Assembly: GCA_965262665.1 (NCBI GenBank)
Contig: CBDHFR010000002.1
Coordinates: 1 to 64,000, forward strand
Source of the DNA: CBDBND01 sp965262665
GTDB taxonomy: Bacteria > Pseudomonadota > Alphaproteobacteria > Rhodospirillales > Rhodospirillaceae
Direction of reading: 5' to 3'
DNA: 64,000 nt
Both the position numbers and the translations under genes were made by a program. Below the pieces are notes generated by a model. The model ran no database searches, was not told where the DNA came from, and saw nothing but the letters and a program-made list of their open reading frames with translations. Shown piece after piece: positions 1-9,453 of the stretch. The first letter of the stretch is position 1. Each line of letters opens with the position of its first letter.

Positions 1-195
1 CCGCGCCCCACTAAATGCCATGCAAATATCCTCAGTTAGTTGATGATTTCGAACGCCGGGTGGCGGGCTGCTGTTCGATATTCTTTTACAATATCGTAAC
101 ACCGAGCTTGACTCCCGGACAACGTCTGATTTACCAATACAAACGTGACCCTCTAAAATTGACGGATGGCGCATAGACACACCAGGAGACAAGGA

Positions 196-369
196 ATGTC
201 TAAAAAGAATCAACATGTTGTACCCCATGCCGATGGCTGGGCCGTGAAGTCTGAAGGGGCCGGCAAAGCATCTTCCATCCACAAAAGACAGCGAGAGACA
301 ATCAGCCGAGGCCGGGAAATTGCCAAGAACAAGGGCAGCGAATTGTTTATTCACGGCTCTGATGGCTGA
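196..369 (+). CDS. DUF2188 domain protein
   Basis: A 57-residue basic protein beginning MSKKNQHVVPHADGWAVK. An upstream in-frame ATG at 166 exists, but the ATG at 196 has a well-placed AGGAGA ribosome binding site and starts at the conserved domain. The pattern (a start rich in K, H and V, then GW.VK, K.QRE.I..GR.IAK and a C-terminal HG.DG) matches the DUF2188 family, whose function is unknown. It lies 121 bp upstream of the CBASS operon on the same strand. A relative is encoded at 19569-19805 on the other strand. A role in defence is not shown by sequence. Confidence 0.75.
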   Translation: MSKKNQHVVPHADGWAVKSEGAGKASSIHKRQRETISRGREIAKNKGSELFIHGSDG

Positions 370-490
370 ATCCGCGAGCGGGGACAGTCATGGCGGTGAC
401 TCCTTTCCGCCTCCCGGCTAATGGAGGACGAATGCGGAACAAGATGTTGCCCCTATCTGAGTCAGATACCCAATATCAAGGGAACTTGCC

Positions 491-1588
491 ATGAGCGATG
501 GTCCAAAGCGTTTTAGGGTTTTGAGCATCGATGGCGGTGGCATGAGGGGCGTATACACCGCTGCCTACCTGTCCGCTTTGACCAAGCGCTACGCCGTAAC
601 ACGTGGTGTTGATGGCCTTGATATTGGCAAGGGGCTGAATTTGATCGCGGCGACCAGCACCGGGGCGATCGTTGGTAGCGCTCTCGCTGTTGGTCTCTCG
701 CTCGACCGCGTCACAGACCTTTATCAGGAATTTGGGCCGAAAATTTTTCCGAAGAAACTCCCCAAGAAGCTGGGTCAGGACTTGGCGGTTCAGATGGTGA
801 CGCGACCTGGACATTTGAGAGCGGGTGCGGCGGCCCTAGAGCAAGCCCTCCACGCTGAACTAAAGGATGTGACCATCGGTGAAGTCTGGCGTGGTCGTCA
901 GATTGCGCTCGCTATTCCGGCGGTTGAACTGTCGCAACACCACGCTTGGGTATTTAAGACGCCACATCTGGCAAACAGCAAACACCGGGACGACGGTTAT
1001 AGATTGGTCGATATTTGCCTCGCAACCAGCGCCGCCCCTGTATTCAGGTCATTGGCCCAAATCGAAAACCCGGATACCCAGGGCGATCACACATTTGCGG
1101 ACGGTGGCTTATGGGCCAACAATCCAGTCCTTGTGGGACTAATTGATGCCCTGGCTATGACCGAAAACAGTGACCGGATTGAGATTTTTTGTCTGGGTAC
1201 TTGCCCGCGTCCCGAAGGAGAGCATGTTAGACCAGACACCGCACACCGAGGTCTATCAGATTGGCGGTTTGGTGGCACGGCGCTGTCTCTGTCCATAGAT
1301 GCTCAGGAATTTGCGTTCGACCACATGGCACACATGCTAGCTCGGTACGTTGATCGAGATTGCCACATTCTGCGCTTTCCACACGGACGTGTACCGGCAG
1401 ACATCATGAAATATCTGGATCTGGATGAGACCGATCCCGATGCCATGAAGGCGTTGATCGCGCAGGCAAATGCAGACGTGTCTGAGACATTGAGTCGCTG
1501 TGGAGACCCGGCCGATCTACAGGGACAGATTCTGGATGCCTTCCTTCGCGAAGTCCCGGCAGCAATGGGAAAGGAAACGGAATATTGA
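491..1588 (+). CDS. capV: CapV-like patatin phospholipase, CBASS effector
   Basis: This 365-residue patatin-like phospholipase is the expected length for CapV effectors. The oxyanion motif SIDGGGMRG is at about residues 13-21, the nucleophile elbow ATSTG at about 54-58 (G-x-S-x-G with Ala first), and the catalytic Asp motif FADGGLWANNP at about 201-211. In the family, a cyclic dinucleotide made by the neighbouring CD-NTase activates the enzyme, which then degrades membrane phospholipid and kills the infected cell. It is first in a four-gene operon with CD-NTase, Cap2 and Cap3. That order defines a type II CBASS with a phospholipase effector. This reading frame is intact. Confidence 0.9.
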   Translation: MSDGPKRFRVLSIDGGGMRGVYTAAYLSALTKRYAVTRGVDGLDIGKGLNLIAATSTGAIVGSALAVGLSLDRVTDLYQEFGPKIFPKKLPKKLGQDLAVQMVTRPGHLRAGAAALEQALHAELKDVTIGEVWRGRQIALAIPAVELSQHHAWVFKTPHLANSKHRDDGYRLVDICLATSAAPVFRSLAQIENPDTQGDHTFADGGLWANNPVLVGLIDALAMTENSDRIEIFCLGTCPRPEGEHVRPDTAHRGLSDWRFGGTALSLSIDAQEFAFDHMAHMLARYVDRDCHILRFPHGRVPADIMKYLDLDETDPDAMKALIAQANADVSETLSRCGDPADLQGQILDAFLREVPAAMGKETEY

Positions 1589-1670
1589 TTCCGCCTTGCT
1601 CAAGGTCGCGGCCGTCGTCGCACTAGTAAAATTAATTTATGACGCATTGAACAAGAGAAGGGATGAAGAA

Positions 1671-2754
1671 ATGAAGAATTGCCACGAGGACATGATCGCC
1701 TTTCATGATGAGGCTGTGACGCTGCCGCCAAAAGAACGTGCGGAAATGCGGGAGAGGCGCAACACCAACCGGAAGCGGCTCAAAAGTGGCCTCCAACGCG
1801 ATGGTGAGCCCAAGCCTATCGAATGCCGATCACAGGGTTCTTACGCGATGCGGACAATGGTGCAACAACCCGACAAAGACTACGATGTGGACGATGGCGT
1901 CTATTTTGACAAAGAGAAGCTGAAGGGCTCACAGGGTGGTGACAAATCTGCCGCTGACGCAAAGGAGATGGTTCGAAAGGCTCTGCATGACGACAGCTTC
2001 AAAAGACCTCCGGAAACGCTTAAGAACTGCGTACGCGTCTACTACGACGCAGGGTATCACGTTGATGTTCCCGTATACCGTCGAGTTGTCGAAGAAAATT
2101 GGGCCGGTCAAGAAGAAGAGCGGTTTGAAATCGCCGGTACAGATTGGAAGCGTTCGGACCCTCAAGCTGTGACAGGCTGGTTCCTCTCGGAGAATAAACG
2201 ACAAAGTCCCTGACACTGACAATGGCGGCCAGCTTAGACGCATGACACGATTGATAAAGGCGTTTTCCCGTAGTCGTGCAAGCTGGCGCGAAAGGATTGC
2301 TTCCGGATTTATGATCACCAAGCTTGTCGTCGAAAAATATTCGGCGAACACCAACCGCGAGGACAAATCGCTTTACAACACGTTGGTTGCCATACGAGAT
2401 CGTCTTAATTGGGATCTGGAGATTAAACACCCCATCGTTGCGGATGAGATGCTGACGAAAGGTCCGGATGACGCACGGGCGAAGTTTTTGCGAGACAAGC
2501 TCGACGGGGCCATCGAGGAGTTGGACGCGCTGTTCGATCCGAAATGCACGCGTGAACAGGCCCTCAAGGCTTGGGACAGGGTGTTCAATACGTTGTTCTT
2601 CAGCAACCAGCTTGAAAAGGGCGATGCAGGCAAACAAGAACAAAAGAGTTCACATGCTCAGGCTGCTGTTGGCGCAGGGCTCTTAATCGCAGGCGCAGAA
2701 GAAGCCGCGGCGCAGAGGCCGGTCGACAAACGCGGTGGCGGCAGGTATGCATGA
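1671..2754 (+). pseudogene. dncV: CD-NTase (DncV-like cyclic dinucleotide synthase), frameshifted
   Basis: Nucleotidyltransferase of the cGAS/DncV-like family. The N-terminal part holds the core: QGSYAM (about residue 56), the metal-binding pair in DYDVDDGVYF, and the third acidic residue in YHVDVPVY. The frame ends at 2213 and the rest of the protein (GGQLRRMTRLIKAF onward) continues one frame over to 2754. Removing one base near 2196-2200 (an AATAAAC run) restores a continuous protein. The chosen start has a purine-rich ribosome binding site. The C-terminus ends GGGRYA; a terminal Ala or Gly is expected for CD-NTases conjugated by Cap2. The stop overlaps the cap2 start as ATGA. The indel may be sequencing error or real inactivation. 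Confidence 0.85.
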
Positions 2755-4590
2755 TTGTTCAGTTGACCCGGCCGACCATCAAACGATGGTCGAAAGCCGT
2801 CACACAAGTTGACGAGTATTTTTCAAACTTTCCGACTGCCAGACGATTAAGCGAAGTCGAACTGGAACGCTACATCGACCGAGGTTTCAAAGGCGGGTGG
2901 CAGTTACGCGTCGACGAGTTTGTTGATGGTGCTCAGCGTACCCTCAATGTCCTCGTTGATCGTGACTTTCCATATCAGCCGCCGAGGGTCGTTTGTGGTG
3001 AATGGCCCGGAATTGCTTTCCATGGACGCATCTTGAGGAAGACGGTTTTTTGTGCTTGCTGCCCTCTGGCGCGGCCGTTTCCCATGATGATCCGGTGAGT
3101 GTGATAAAATCTTTGCTCGGCGAAACTTGCAATGTTGTGAAAGCGAACTTGCGAGGCGACCAAGCATCGGGGTTTCGCAATGAGTTCTTAAGCTATTGGA
3201 GCCGAGCAAAAGATAAAGATGCCCGTGGCGTGATCAGTTTGCTGGAACCGCAGGGACCTACTCGGCGCATATATCTGTGGCACGGCAAACACAAGTATGT
3301 GGCTGGAGAGAGCCCGGAGGCTCTCCGGCGATGGTTAGAACATTGGGGCGCACAGAAGCCCAAAGGTCAAGATTACGTCATTCATGATGGTGCTTTAATA
3401 TGGCTGGAAGAGCCAATGGTGCCAAGTGAATATCCCTCCAAGGCGGCTGAGGTTCGCCAATTGGCGCAACTAACACCAGACGGCTCCAACGTGCTAGAAG
3501 CGCTGGTAGGTTCTGATGTCGCGCAGATTGATGTGCTTCTCGGGGCACCAACACCGAATGCGGCATGTTTTGGTGCGGTCAGGTTGCGACGCCCTGCACG
3601 AAGTGGTGTGCCGGGCCGGAAAGCTGACCCGGTCACCAAGGGATTTAGGCCCGGCCAGGTGCCAAAGTCCGTTCAGGTCAATCGCTACTTCTCACCAAAT
3701 TATAGAATCGTAAAGCGAGACGTCGAGCGGGCTGATCATCTGTGGATTCACGGCCGGGATCAGGACGTGCGCCAAAATCGTCTGCGCAATGCGCGGGTGG
3801 CAGTCTTGGATGCGGCTCAGTCGGTGGGCCGCTCGCACGCCTGCTGGCGCAGGCCGGTGTGGCCAACCTATTGTTGGTTGATCCCGCACACATGGATTGG
3901 CCTAATGTAGGACGACACGTTTTAGGCGCTGATTCTGTTAATCATGGTAAAGCGACACAATTGGCACGCGCCATCGAAGAGGCATTCCCGCATCTGAATG
4001 ATATTTTGTGGCGACGGGAGAAAGTTGGTCCATCTGCGCGGGAGCTAATGCGTGATCTGCTGACCTATGATCTGGTTGTCAGCACGATGGGAGATTGGAG
4101 CGCGGAAAGTTTTCTCAACGACTGGCAGCGAAGTCACGAAGATGCAGCACCGATTCTGTACGGATGGGTCGAGCCGAACGCCCTGGCGGCTCACGGCATA
4201 CTTATACCGCGTGGTGGCGCTTGCTTACGGTGTGGCACCAACAGCACTGGCCAGCCGAACTTTCGAGTAACTGAGTGGCCAAATGGTGGCGATATGCTTC
4301 AAGAACCCGCCTGTGCGGCCGTTTTCACACCCTACGGTCCGACTGAACTTTGCTGGGCGCATGCCCTATTGTCGGAATTAGTGATGGATGCACTTCTCGC
4401 TGACGGGGTAAAATCCCGCCACCGTGTTTGGATAAGCTCTAGGAGCCGTATAGAGGGAGTGGGAGCAGTATTGTCAGAGAGTTACGTGCGAGAAATTGGT
4501 GACCCTGGCCAAGGTCAGAAAGTCGTTGAGCGAGTGTGGAAGGCATCACCATCGTGTCCGGTTTGCGCCGGGAGGGCACATGCCGCGTGA
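2751..4590 (+). pseudogene. cap2: Cap2, E2-E1 fusion conjugating enzyme, two frameshifts
   Basis: Cap2 conjugates the CD-NTase C-terminus to target proteins in type II CBASS. The N-terminal E2-like domain (2751 to about 3330) includes DGFLCLLPSG, whose Cys is the likely E2 site. The E1/ThiF domain follows: GCGSVGGPLARLL is the ATP-binding loop, EPACAAVFTPYG contains the likely E1 cysteine, and ACLRC and CPVC look like zinc-binding pairs. The protein is spread over three frames. Single-base losses, probably one G each, at about 3033 (TCTTGAGG) and about 3814 (TCTTGGATG) account for both breaks. Start and stop both overlap neighbours as ATGA, supporting one translationally coupled operon. Confidence 0.85.
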
Positions 4591-5057
4591 TGAAGTACCG
4601 GATTGGAAATACTGGACAAGCCTTAATATTTTCTGATTCCGTCCTCTCTCATTTTTTTAAGCACCGCCAGGAAGGGCCGCAAAGCAAAAAAGCTGGTGGG
4701 CAACTCTTTGCTCGATTTTGCGGTAATGACATCCGCGTGAGACTTGTCACAGGGCCACGCCATTCCGACCGCAGAAGTGCATTGACCTACGTTCCAAACC
4801 GTCTCGCTGAGCGTAGAGAAATCCGCCGACTATTCAGAAAAGGATTCCATTACGTCGGTGACTGGCACACGCACTTAGAGGCTCAACCAACCCCATCAAA
4901 GACAGACTTGGCAAGCATGCAGGATATGTTCCGAAAGTCTCGCCACAGGCTCGCTAGTTTTGTCTTAGTGATCGTGGGTATGGACCCGGCGCCAGCAGGT
5001 CTCTTTGTAGGCATCTGTAACGAAACTCGTCTCAAGAAGTTGATTGAAATTGCCTGA
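4590..5057 (+). CDS. cap3: Cap3, JAMM/MPN isopeptidase of type II CBASS
   Basis: A 155-residue JAB1/MPN metalloprotease. The complete JAMM signature H-x-H-x7-S-x2-D is visible as HTHLEAQPTPSKTD at about residues 91-104. The start at 4590 was chosen because its ATG overlaps the cap2 stop as ATGA and the protein then begins MKYRIGNTGQ, as expected for a compact MPN domain. An upstream in-frame start at 4536 would lie inside cap2. Known Cap3 proteins cleave the conjugates made by Cap2 and so restrain CBASS signalling. This gene is intact and last in the operon. Confidence 0.9.
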   Translation: MKYRIGNTGQALIFSDSVLSHFFKHRQEGPQSKKAGGQLFARFCGNDIRVRLVTGPRHSDRRSALTYVPNRLAERREIRRLFRKGFHYVGDWHTHLEAQPTPSKTDLASMQDMFRKSRHRLASFVLVIVGMDPAPAGLFVGICNETRLKKLIEIA

Positions 5058-5119
5058 ATGCGGCGCAAGGATAATCCCATATAGGGCTGTTCTACTTTAT
5101 TGAGTTGTATCAAAAATAG

Positions 5120-5210
5120 CTGCACCATATTTGCACCACGAGAGCTGTTGGGTCGAGAACAGTACAAGGTAAGTCACTGATTTATTGGAAGGGGTGAGAG
5201 GACTTGAACC
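5120..5210. other. Candidate integration (att) site with tRNA 3'-end-like fragment
   Basis: On the minus strand, 5210 to 5186 reads GGTTCAAGTCC, then CTCACCCCTTCCA. This has the form of a tRNA T-loop, the 3' half of an acceptor stem and CCA. The rest of a tRNA is absent: the 5' side is cut exactly where the palindromic repeat begins at 5211. At 5127-5141 two closely spaced GCACCA direct repeats resemble integrase arm sites. Together these suggest a remnant attachment site of an integrative element carrying the CBASS operon. No integrase gene is visible, so this is inference. Confidence 0.35.
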
Positions 5211-5290
5211 TGTCCCTTTCGAAAACCTTATCCGCCGATCTCCATTACGCAAGAGCTGTCCAGGTGTGGATGAGGTTTTCGTAAGGGACA
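5211..5290. repeat. 80-bp palindromic repeat, copy A (best preserved)
   Basis: Terminal inverted repeats of 23 bp, beginning TGTCCCTTTCGAAAACC on the left and ending GGTTTTCGTAAGGGACA on the right, differ at two positions and enclose 34 bp of non-palindromic sequence. Related copies or half copies lie at 8190-8269, 17791-17837, 18651-18673, 19308-19386 and 19918-20000. There is no coding capacity. It resembles a miniature inverted-repeat element or a REP-like hairpin; no clear target duplication was found. Confidence 0.75.
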
Positions 5291-5466
5291 GCGGAAATCT
5301 AACGTAAAGCATCACCGCGAGGCGGATGACCTCAGGCCTAACGGTTGAAATAAAGGAAGGGATTGTGCAACGCCGAAGGCTACGAGACCTTACTGTCCAG
5401 CTAAAGCTGATTTAGTCTGGCACTGTCGATAAAACTGACTATATGTTGCAAACAAAGAGCCAATTT

Positions 5467-6090
5467 ATGGTGGACACCTGCTCAAAATGCGGCGAACCAA
5501 TCATCTTTCCGCCATGTGGAGGGTATCTTAAAACCTATCCATCTCAACGGCGGCTGGTGCGTCTCATTATCGTCGGAAAGCGGGTTGCCTAAACCAATCA
5601 CAACCGTCGAGTCCTACGTCAATCCTAATGCGTATTGCCCTGATTGTGGCGCAAAAGTTTTCTTCTATAAGAGCCGCCATGGTGGACGAGTATTCTTCGA
5701 CGCTCTTGGTTGGCCGTGGCCAAAACATCCTTGTACTGATACATCGAATGAGCCTCTACGCGCGCCACCCATTGCTAGACATCCGACTGTTTTCAAGGAT
5801 TGCAAAAGGGAATGAGTTTCAAATTTATGATTTGCATGACATCAAAAAGGATGAAGCAAAATTTTTCTTGAGAATTCAGAAATTCAAACAACCAAAAAAT
5901 TCTGAAACTTTTCTTGAGAAAGATCACTATGCGCAAAGCTGGTGTTGAAATTAATGATTTCCGAGATGCTCCTCTTTTCTGGTCCGCAAAGATACCAAAA
6001 AGCACGGCTCTTACCGGGTCGAGTTCATTTCCGGTCGACACGAAAAAATTCTGCGATTTAGAATGGGTGCCAGATGAATTGTCTCGCTAA
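5467..6090 (+). pseudogene. Decayed zinc-ribbon protein downstream of CBASS
   Basis: No single frame covers this gene, but pieces join into one protein. It starts MVDTCSKCGEPIIF (ATG 5467). After one extra C at about 5508 it continues as HVEGILKPIHLNGGWC, then NAYCPDCGAKVFFYKS and GGRVFFDALGWPWPKHPC. It shifts again near 5805 to GNEFQIYDLHDIKKDEAKFF. The last part, reading KAGVEINDFRDAPLFWSAK, is in a third frame and ends at 6090. The paired CxxC motifs and the GGRVFFDxLGxPWPKHPC block are typical of a small uncharacterised zinc-ribbon family; its function is unknown. At least three indels make it a pseudogene unless the assembly is wrong. Confidence 0.6.
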
Positions 6091-6205
6091 CCTGGTTCGG
6101 ATCTGACGAATCTACAAGCGGAGCGGTAAGAGACAAGCGCCGCTGGCACCAGAGCGCTAGCTTGGGGCATTGTGAGATTAGATCTGCTTGGTTATCTCTT
6201 CCTGT

Positions 6206-6220
6206 CCCCTTTGGGGTTTT
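6206..6220 (+). terminator. Possible weak terminator after the zinc-ribbon gene
   Basis: CCCC-TTT-GGGG is followed directly by TTTT, 116 bp after the stop of the zinc-ribbon gene. The stem is only four pairs, so this is a weak candidate. Nothing else recognisable was seen between 6091 and 6343. Confidence 0.25.
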
Positions 6221-6343
6221 AGAGCGCAAAACAGCCTTTGTCTAGCTTAGACCGGGCAAGCACCGGTAACGAAGGTGGCTCAACACCAGAAAATTTTAAC
6301 GTACGATTTTAGTCTGACAATACCCCAAGAGTGCTGACCTCCA

Positions 6344-6890
6344 CTAGCCTGCCTGCCGCAGGCCCGCGAGCACTTCGCGAAAGCTATTCAGGCCGGCCTC
6401 AAGGTCTTCGATGATCTCTTCGGCGAGGTCGTCGGTTCGGGCAGGTTGTCCAGGTCCGTCAAGCTCTTGTCCCTGAGCCAGAAGATGTCAAGGCTGGTCT
6501 TGTCGCGCCCTCTTATCTCCTCATAGCTGTAGCTTCGCCAGCGCCTTCCGGCGCTTCTTCTTCGTCCCAGGTCGCTTTGCGATCGTGACGGTTACGCGGG
6601 TTGTAGCAGCTGACGAAGTCCGACAGATTCTCGAAAACCATCGGCTTCTTCTTCAGAGTGTGGTGAACATTGGTGCGGTAGTCGTAATACCACCACCTGC
6701 TTGGTCCAAGGTTCCGGGCTGGCTTCCCGGTTATCGAAGAAGATCACATTGGCCTTGACCCTTGAGCGTAGAACACGCCGGTCGGGAGGCGCAAGATGGT
6801 ATGCAGGTCTGTGTTGTCCAGCAGCTTCTGGCGGATCGTCTCGCCGGCACCGCCTTCAAACAGCACATTGTCGGGCACGACACCCGAGCG
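6344..6890 (-). pseudogene. hsdM: HsdM (type I restriction methyltransferase) C-terminal remnant
   Basis: The minus strand encodes the C-terminal part of a type I modification subunit. VVPDNVLFEGGAGETIR and LHTILRLPTGVFYAQG are characteristic HsdM segments. They are followed, after frame changes, by VYDYRTNVHHTLKKKPM, YNPRNRHDRKATWDEEEAP, DKTSLDIFWLRDKSL and the end at 6344. At least three frameshifts are present, and the N-terminal methylase core is missing because an IS256 fragment abuts at about 6900. No hsdS or hsdR is nearby. This is a dead fragment of a restriction system. Confidence 0.75.
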
Positions 6891-6914
6891 GCGCCGTAGT
6901 GCCTCGCCGGCCAG

Positions 6915-7274
6915 GTGGGCAGTGCCACCGCCGATGCGGCAGCCGGTGAACTCAATGCATTCGAGGAAAAATGGACCGGGAAATATCCGTCTATCGCGCC
7001 GGCCTGGCGCCGGGCGTGGGACGAGGTGACACCCTTCTTTGCGTTCGATCCAGCGATCCGAAAGATCATTTACACCACCAATGCCATAGAAAGCCTCAAC
7101 CGCGTGATCCGGAAATCGATAAAAACACGCGGATCGTTTCCGACCGAGGAGGCTGCAACTAAGCTGATCTATCTGGCGATCCGCAACTTCGAAAAGGGCG
7201 GCAGAAATGTCCGCGAATGGTTTGATGCCCGAAATCAATTTGCGATAATGTACGCAGAGCGTTTCAACACGTGA
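6915..7274 (+). pseudogene. IS256-family transposase, C-terminal fragment
   Basis: About 115 residues match the C-terminus of Mutator/IS256 transposases: AFEEKWTGKYPSIAPAWRRA, KIIYTTNAIESLNRVIRKS and NFEKGGRNVREWF. The catalytic N-terminal two-thirds are absent; the fragment starts where hsdM is cut. Sequence to about 7326, ending near CACAGAGTTTAGGATACTCC, looks like the right terminal region of the element. A separate shard of an IS256 N-terminal region lies on the minus strand near 27.5 kb. Confidence 0.85.
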
Positions 7275-7329
7275 CCGTATCTGAAACCCGAATGGGCCAA
7301 GCCAGATACACAGAGTTTAGGATACTCCC

Positions 7330-8180
7330 GCGCGCACCCGTAGGCGGAGGGTTTCCATCCCCGCTCTTTCGGTTGCAGAGTGGGGTCACAGTTCCGCCAT
7401 AGGCCACGTTTCCAGCCGCCCTCCCTAAAATTCCGTACGTCGGGTTTCCCCAGTACGGCTTCAAGCATCAGGCACCTAACAGTTCGGACAGGGGCCTTCC
7501 GTGGATGCGTCAGGGTTAAGACCGATCCAGCCATTCACCTTACAACACCCCGCGTTTACCCCGTCCTTAGGCGGTGCCTCCCCCTTGAGCACTTCCGCCT
7601 CTGTGTGCGGAACTCAGAGTTATGACACCGCCACCTGAGCCCAGAGGTCCTCGCTCCGACCGGGTTGTGTTGTCCCGGCTATCAACGCTTGACGACCTCA
7701 TCCGCCAGTGTGGAAATCTCCGCCTCATTTCCCGGCACAGCCGGTTATAGACGCGGTCTTTGCCATTCAAGGATCATCCTGTCTGGTCTCCACACCTTCC
7801 GGACTTTCGCTGCGGTACTTCCAGGATTGCCGTCTTCAGCTTACGCCGGGAGCCCCCGATGCGTGCACCTCAGTTCTTCCGCACCGGCACTGGCCATCGG
7901 GGAGAAGGGACAAACCCTTGGCAGCTCCAATAGTTCCACTTCAATCAGCTTCGTGCGGGGGTTTATTTCGACGTCTCGTCCGTTCGTTTTCACTACGGCC
8001 CTCCTGTTCGCTTGCCCCCCGTGCTGACCAGACCTGAGGGCTCTATGTCCTCCCGGCCTTCCGGGGCTTTTTACATCCGGGCTTTCAGGTCGCCTGGTCA
8101 CCCCTGGCTCCTGCCGGATATAACTACGACGCCAAACTGAGAATTGCGTCGGCGGAACTTTCACCCGCAAGCACAGCAGT
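7330..8180 (-). ncRNA. Group II intron remnant without reverse transcriptase
   Basis: The 850 bp contain no credible protein gene, although both strands show long open frames, as structured RNA often does. On the minus strand, 7462-7429 has the look of intron domain V: AGCCGTAC, a GGG-GAAA-CCC hairpin, a short bulge and CGTACGG, then a TTTTAGGGAGGG linker. The AGC catalytic triad is kept, but the basal stem has mismatches. No intron-encoded reverse transcriptase is present, so this would be an ORF-less or deleted intron. The 5' end was not located; 8180 is an estimate. Confidence 0.5.
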
Positions 8181-8189
8181 TAGTCTCGC

Positions 8190-8269
8190 TGCACCCCTTC
8201 CGAAAACCTTATCCGAAGATCTTCATGATGCAAACCGCTTAGGTGTGGATGAGGTTTTCGAAAGAGACA
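8190..8269. repeat. 80-bp palindromic repeat, copy B
   Basis: Left arm CCTTCCGAAAACCTTATCC and right arm GGATGAGGTTTTCGAAAGAG enclose a core containing TCTTCATGATGCAAACCG. That core is shared with copy C at 19308-19386 but not with copy A. It sits between the intron remnant and the IS630 element. The following 110 bp up to IS630 contain a short fragment ending in a stop that I could not assign. Confidence 0.7.
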
Positions 8270-8388
8270 GGACGTCTACGCTACGGAGTCTGGCGACCGC
8301 ATGGTCCGCACGCTCAATCTCTATGAATTCAAAGACGGCAAACGCTGGCGCAACTGGAAATTCTTTCCAGTGGAGAGTCGCCCTAATT

Positions 8389-9448
8389 AGGGCATTTCCG
8401 ATTTATTCTGACGCATAGCCGTCAGCAACCAAGAAGTTCCTGCAGTGCTCGTGATTGAAGAGGCCGCAGACGTTACCGGCGGCTTTCCACAGACCATCGA
8501 TGGTGCGGGGTTTTAAGCACTTCATGTGAGCTTTGAACTTTGAAAATGCGAGCTCGATCGGGTTGAAGTCCGGCGCATAGGGCGGCAGGAACAAAAGCCA
8601 TGCGCCCCGCTTTTCAACCGCCCGCCTGGCACCGTCGCGTTTGTCGGCCGGCAGATTGCCGGGGACAACAACAGCGCCTTTTTGAAGGGCCGGGGCGCGT
8701 TGCGTTTTGATGTACTGCTCGAATGCATCACCGTCCATGGCGCCCTCGATCAAATCAGGGCACCCAGGGCGCGGTCAGGCCGTCACCGCGCAATCCGGCA
8801 ATGAAGGTCATGGTTTTCCAATGACCATGGGGAATGGCGGCAACCATCCGCTGGCCGCTGGGACAGCGCCCCCGCAGGCGCGCCATTTTGGTATTGATAC
8901 TTGTTTCGTCAAGGAACACGATCCTGCCGACCCGCTCGGGATGGGCCGGGAGCCGGGCCTGACGTTGGCGCCAAACCACGCGTGCTGCCTGCCCATCCGC
9001 GCGTTCCTGTTCACTGGCGTGGGCGGTTTTTTTAAAGCTGATCTTGCGCGCGCGGAACCAGTCATTAATCGTCGAAGTCGGCGCAATCACTTGGTGAACT
9101 TCGTCCAAACGCTCAGACAGCTCTTGCAGTGTCGGGTCTGGCGTCTCCTTAATCCAGCGCAGGATATCCTCGCCGTCAAGGATCAAGACGGCGCTGGCGC
9201 GACGGCCGTGGCTTGACCGCGACAGTCCCCTCGTCTTCATATCGCCCGCCATCCCGCACCGCCGAGCTTGCGCTCACCTCAAAAAGGGCCGCCGCCTGAC
9301 GGCGCGACATGCCCGACGCCACTTTCCTCGCCAAACGAATACGCAGGTCTTCCGATACAGCCACGATGCCCCCGCCAAAGCGGCTATCGAATCAGTCCGC
9401 CAAGACCACGACAACAAAATATTGATTCATTCAACCTCGGAAACGCTT
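8389..9448 (-). mobile_element. IS630-family element, degraded
   Basis: The element has imperfect terminal repeats, GGCATTTCCGA at 8391 and TCGGAAACGC ending at 9446, with TA dinucleotides close to both ends as expected for TA-targeting IS630 elements. It carries one transposase gene on the minus strand that is broken into three frames. It directly adjoins the IS110 element to its right. End points are approximate. Confidence 0.6.
8403..9364 (-). pseudogene. IS630-family transposase, broken
   Basis: The N-terminal helix-turn-helix (RIRLARKVASGMSRRQAAAL) is at 9364-9250. It shifts frame into the middle section with IVFLDETSINTKMAR (first catalytic Asp), which ends near 8755. The C-terminal part, LFLPPYAPDFNPIELAFSKF, contains the catalytic Glu and runs to 8403. 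The position of the second Asp reads VVPGNLPADK where IS630 enzymes usually have DNLPAHK, so that acidic residue also appears lost. With two frameshifts and a missing catalytic residue, it is inactive. Confidence 0.8.
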
Positions 9449-9453
9449 TAGCA

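Noticed and set aside
1..165. Possible promoter or gene at the left edge
   Set aside because: No convincing -35/-10 pair or coding signal was found in these bases.
7567..8170. Several open frames on both strands in the intron region
   Set aside because: No recognisable protein motif; composition and two-strand openness fit structured non-coding RNA better.
8282..8390. Short frame ending in DGKRWRNWKFFPVESRPN before IS630
   Set aside because: It looks like the tail of a real gene cut by the element, but it is too short to assign to any family.
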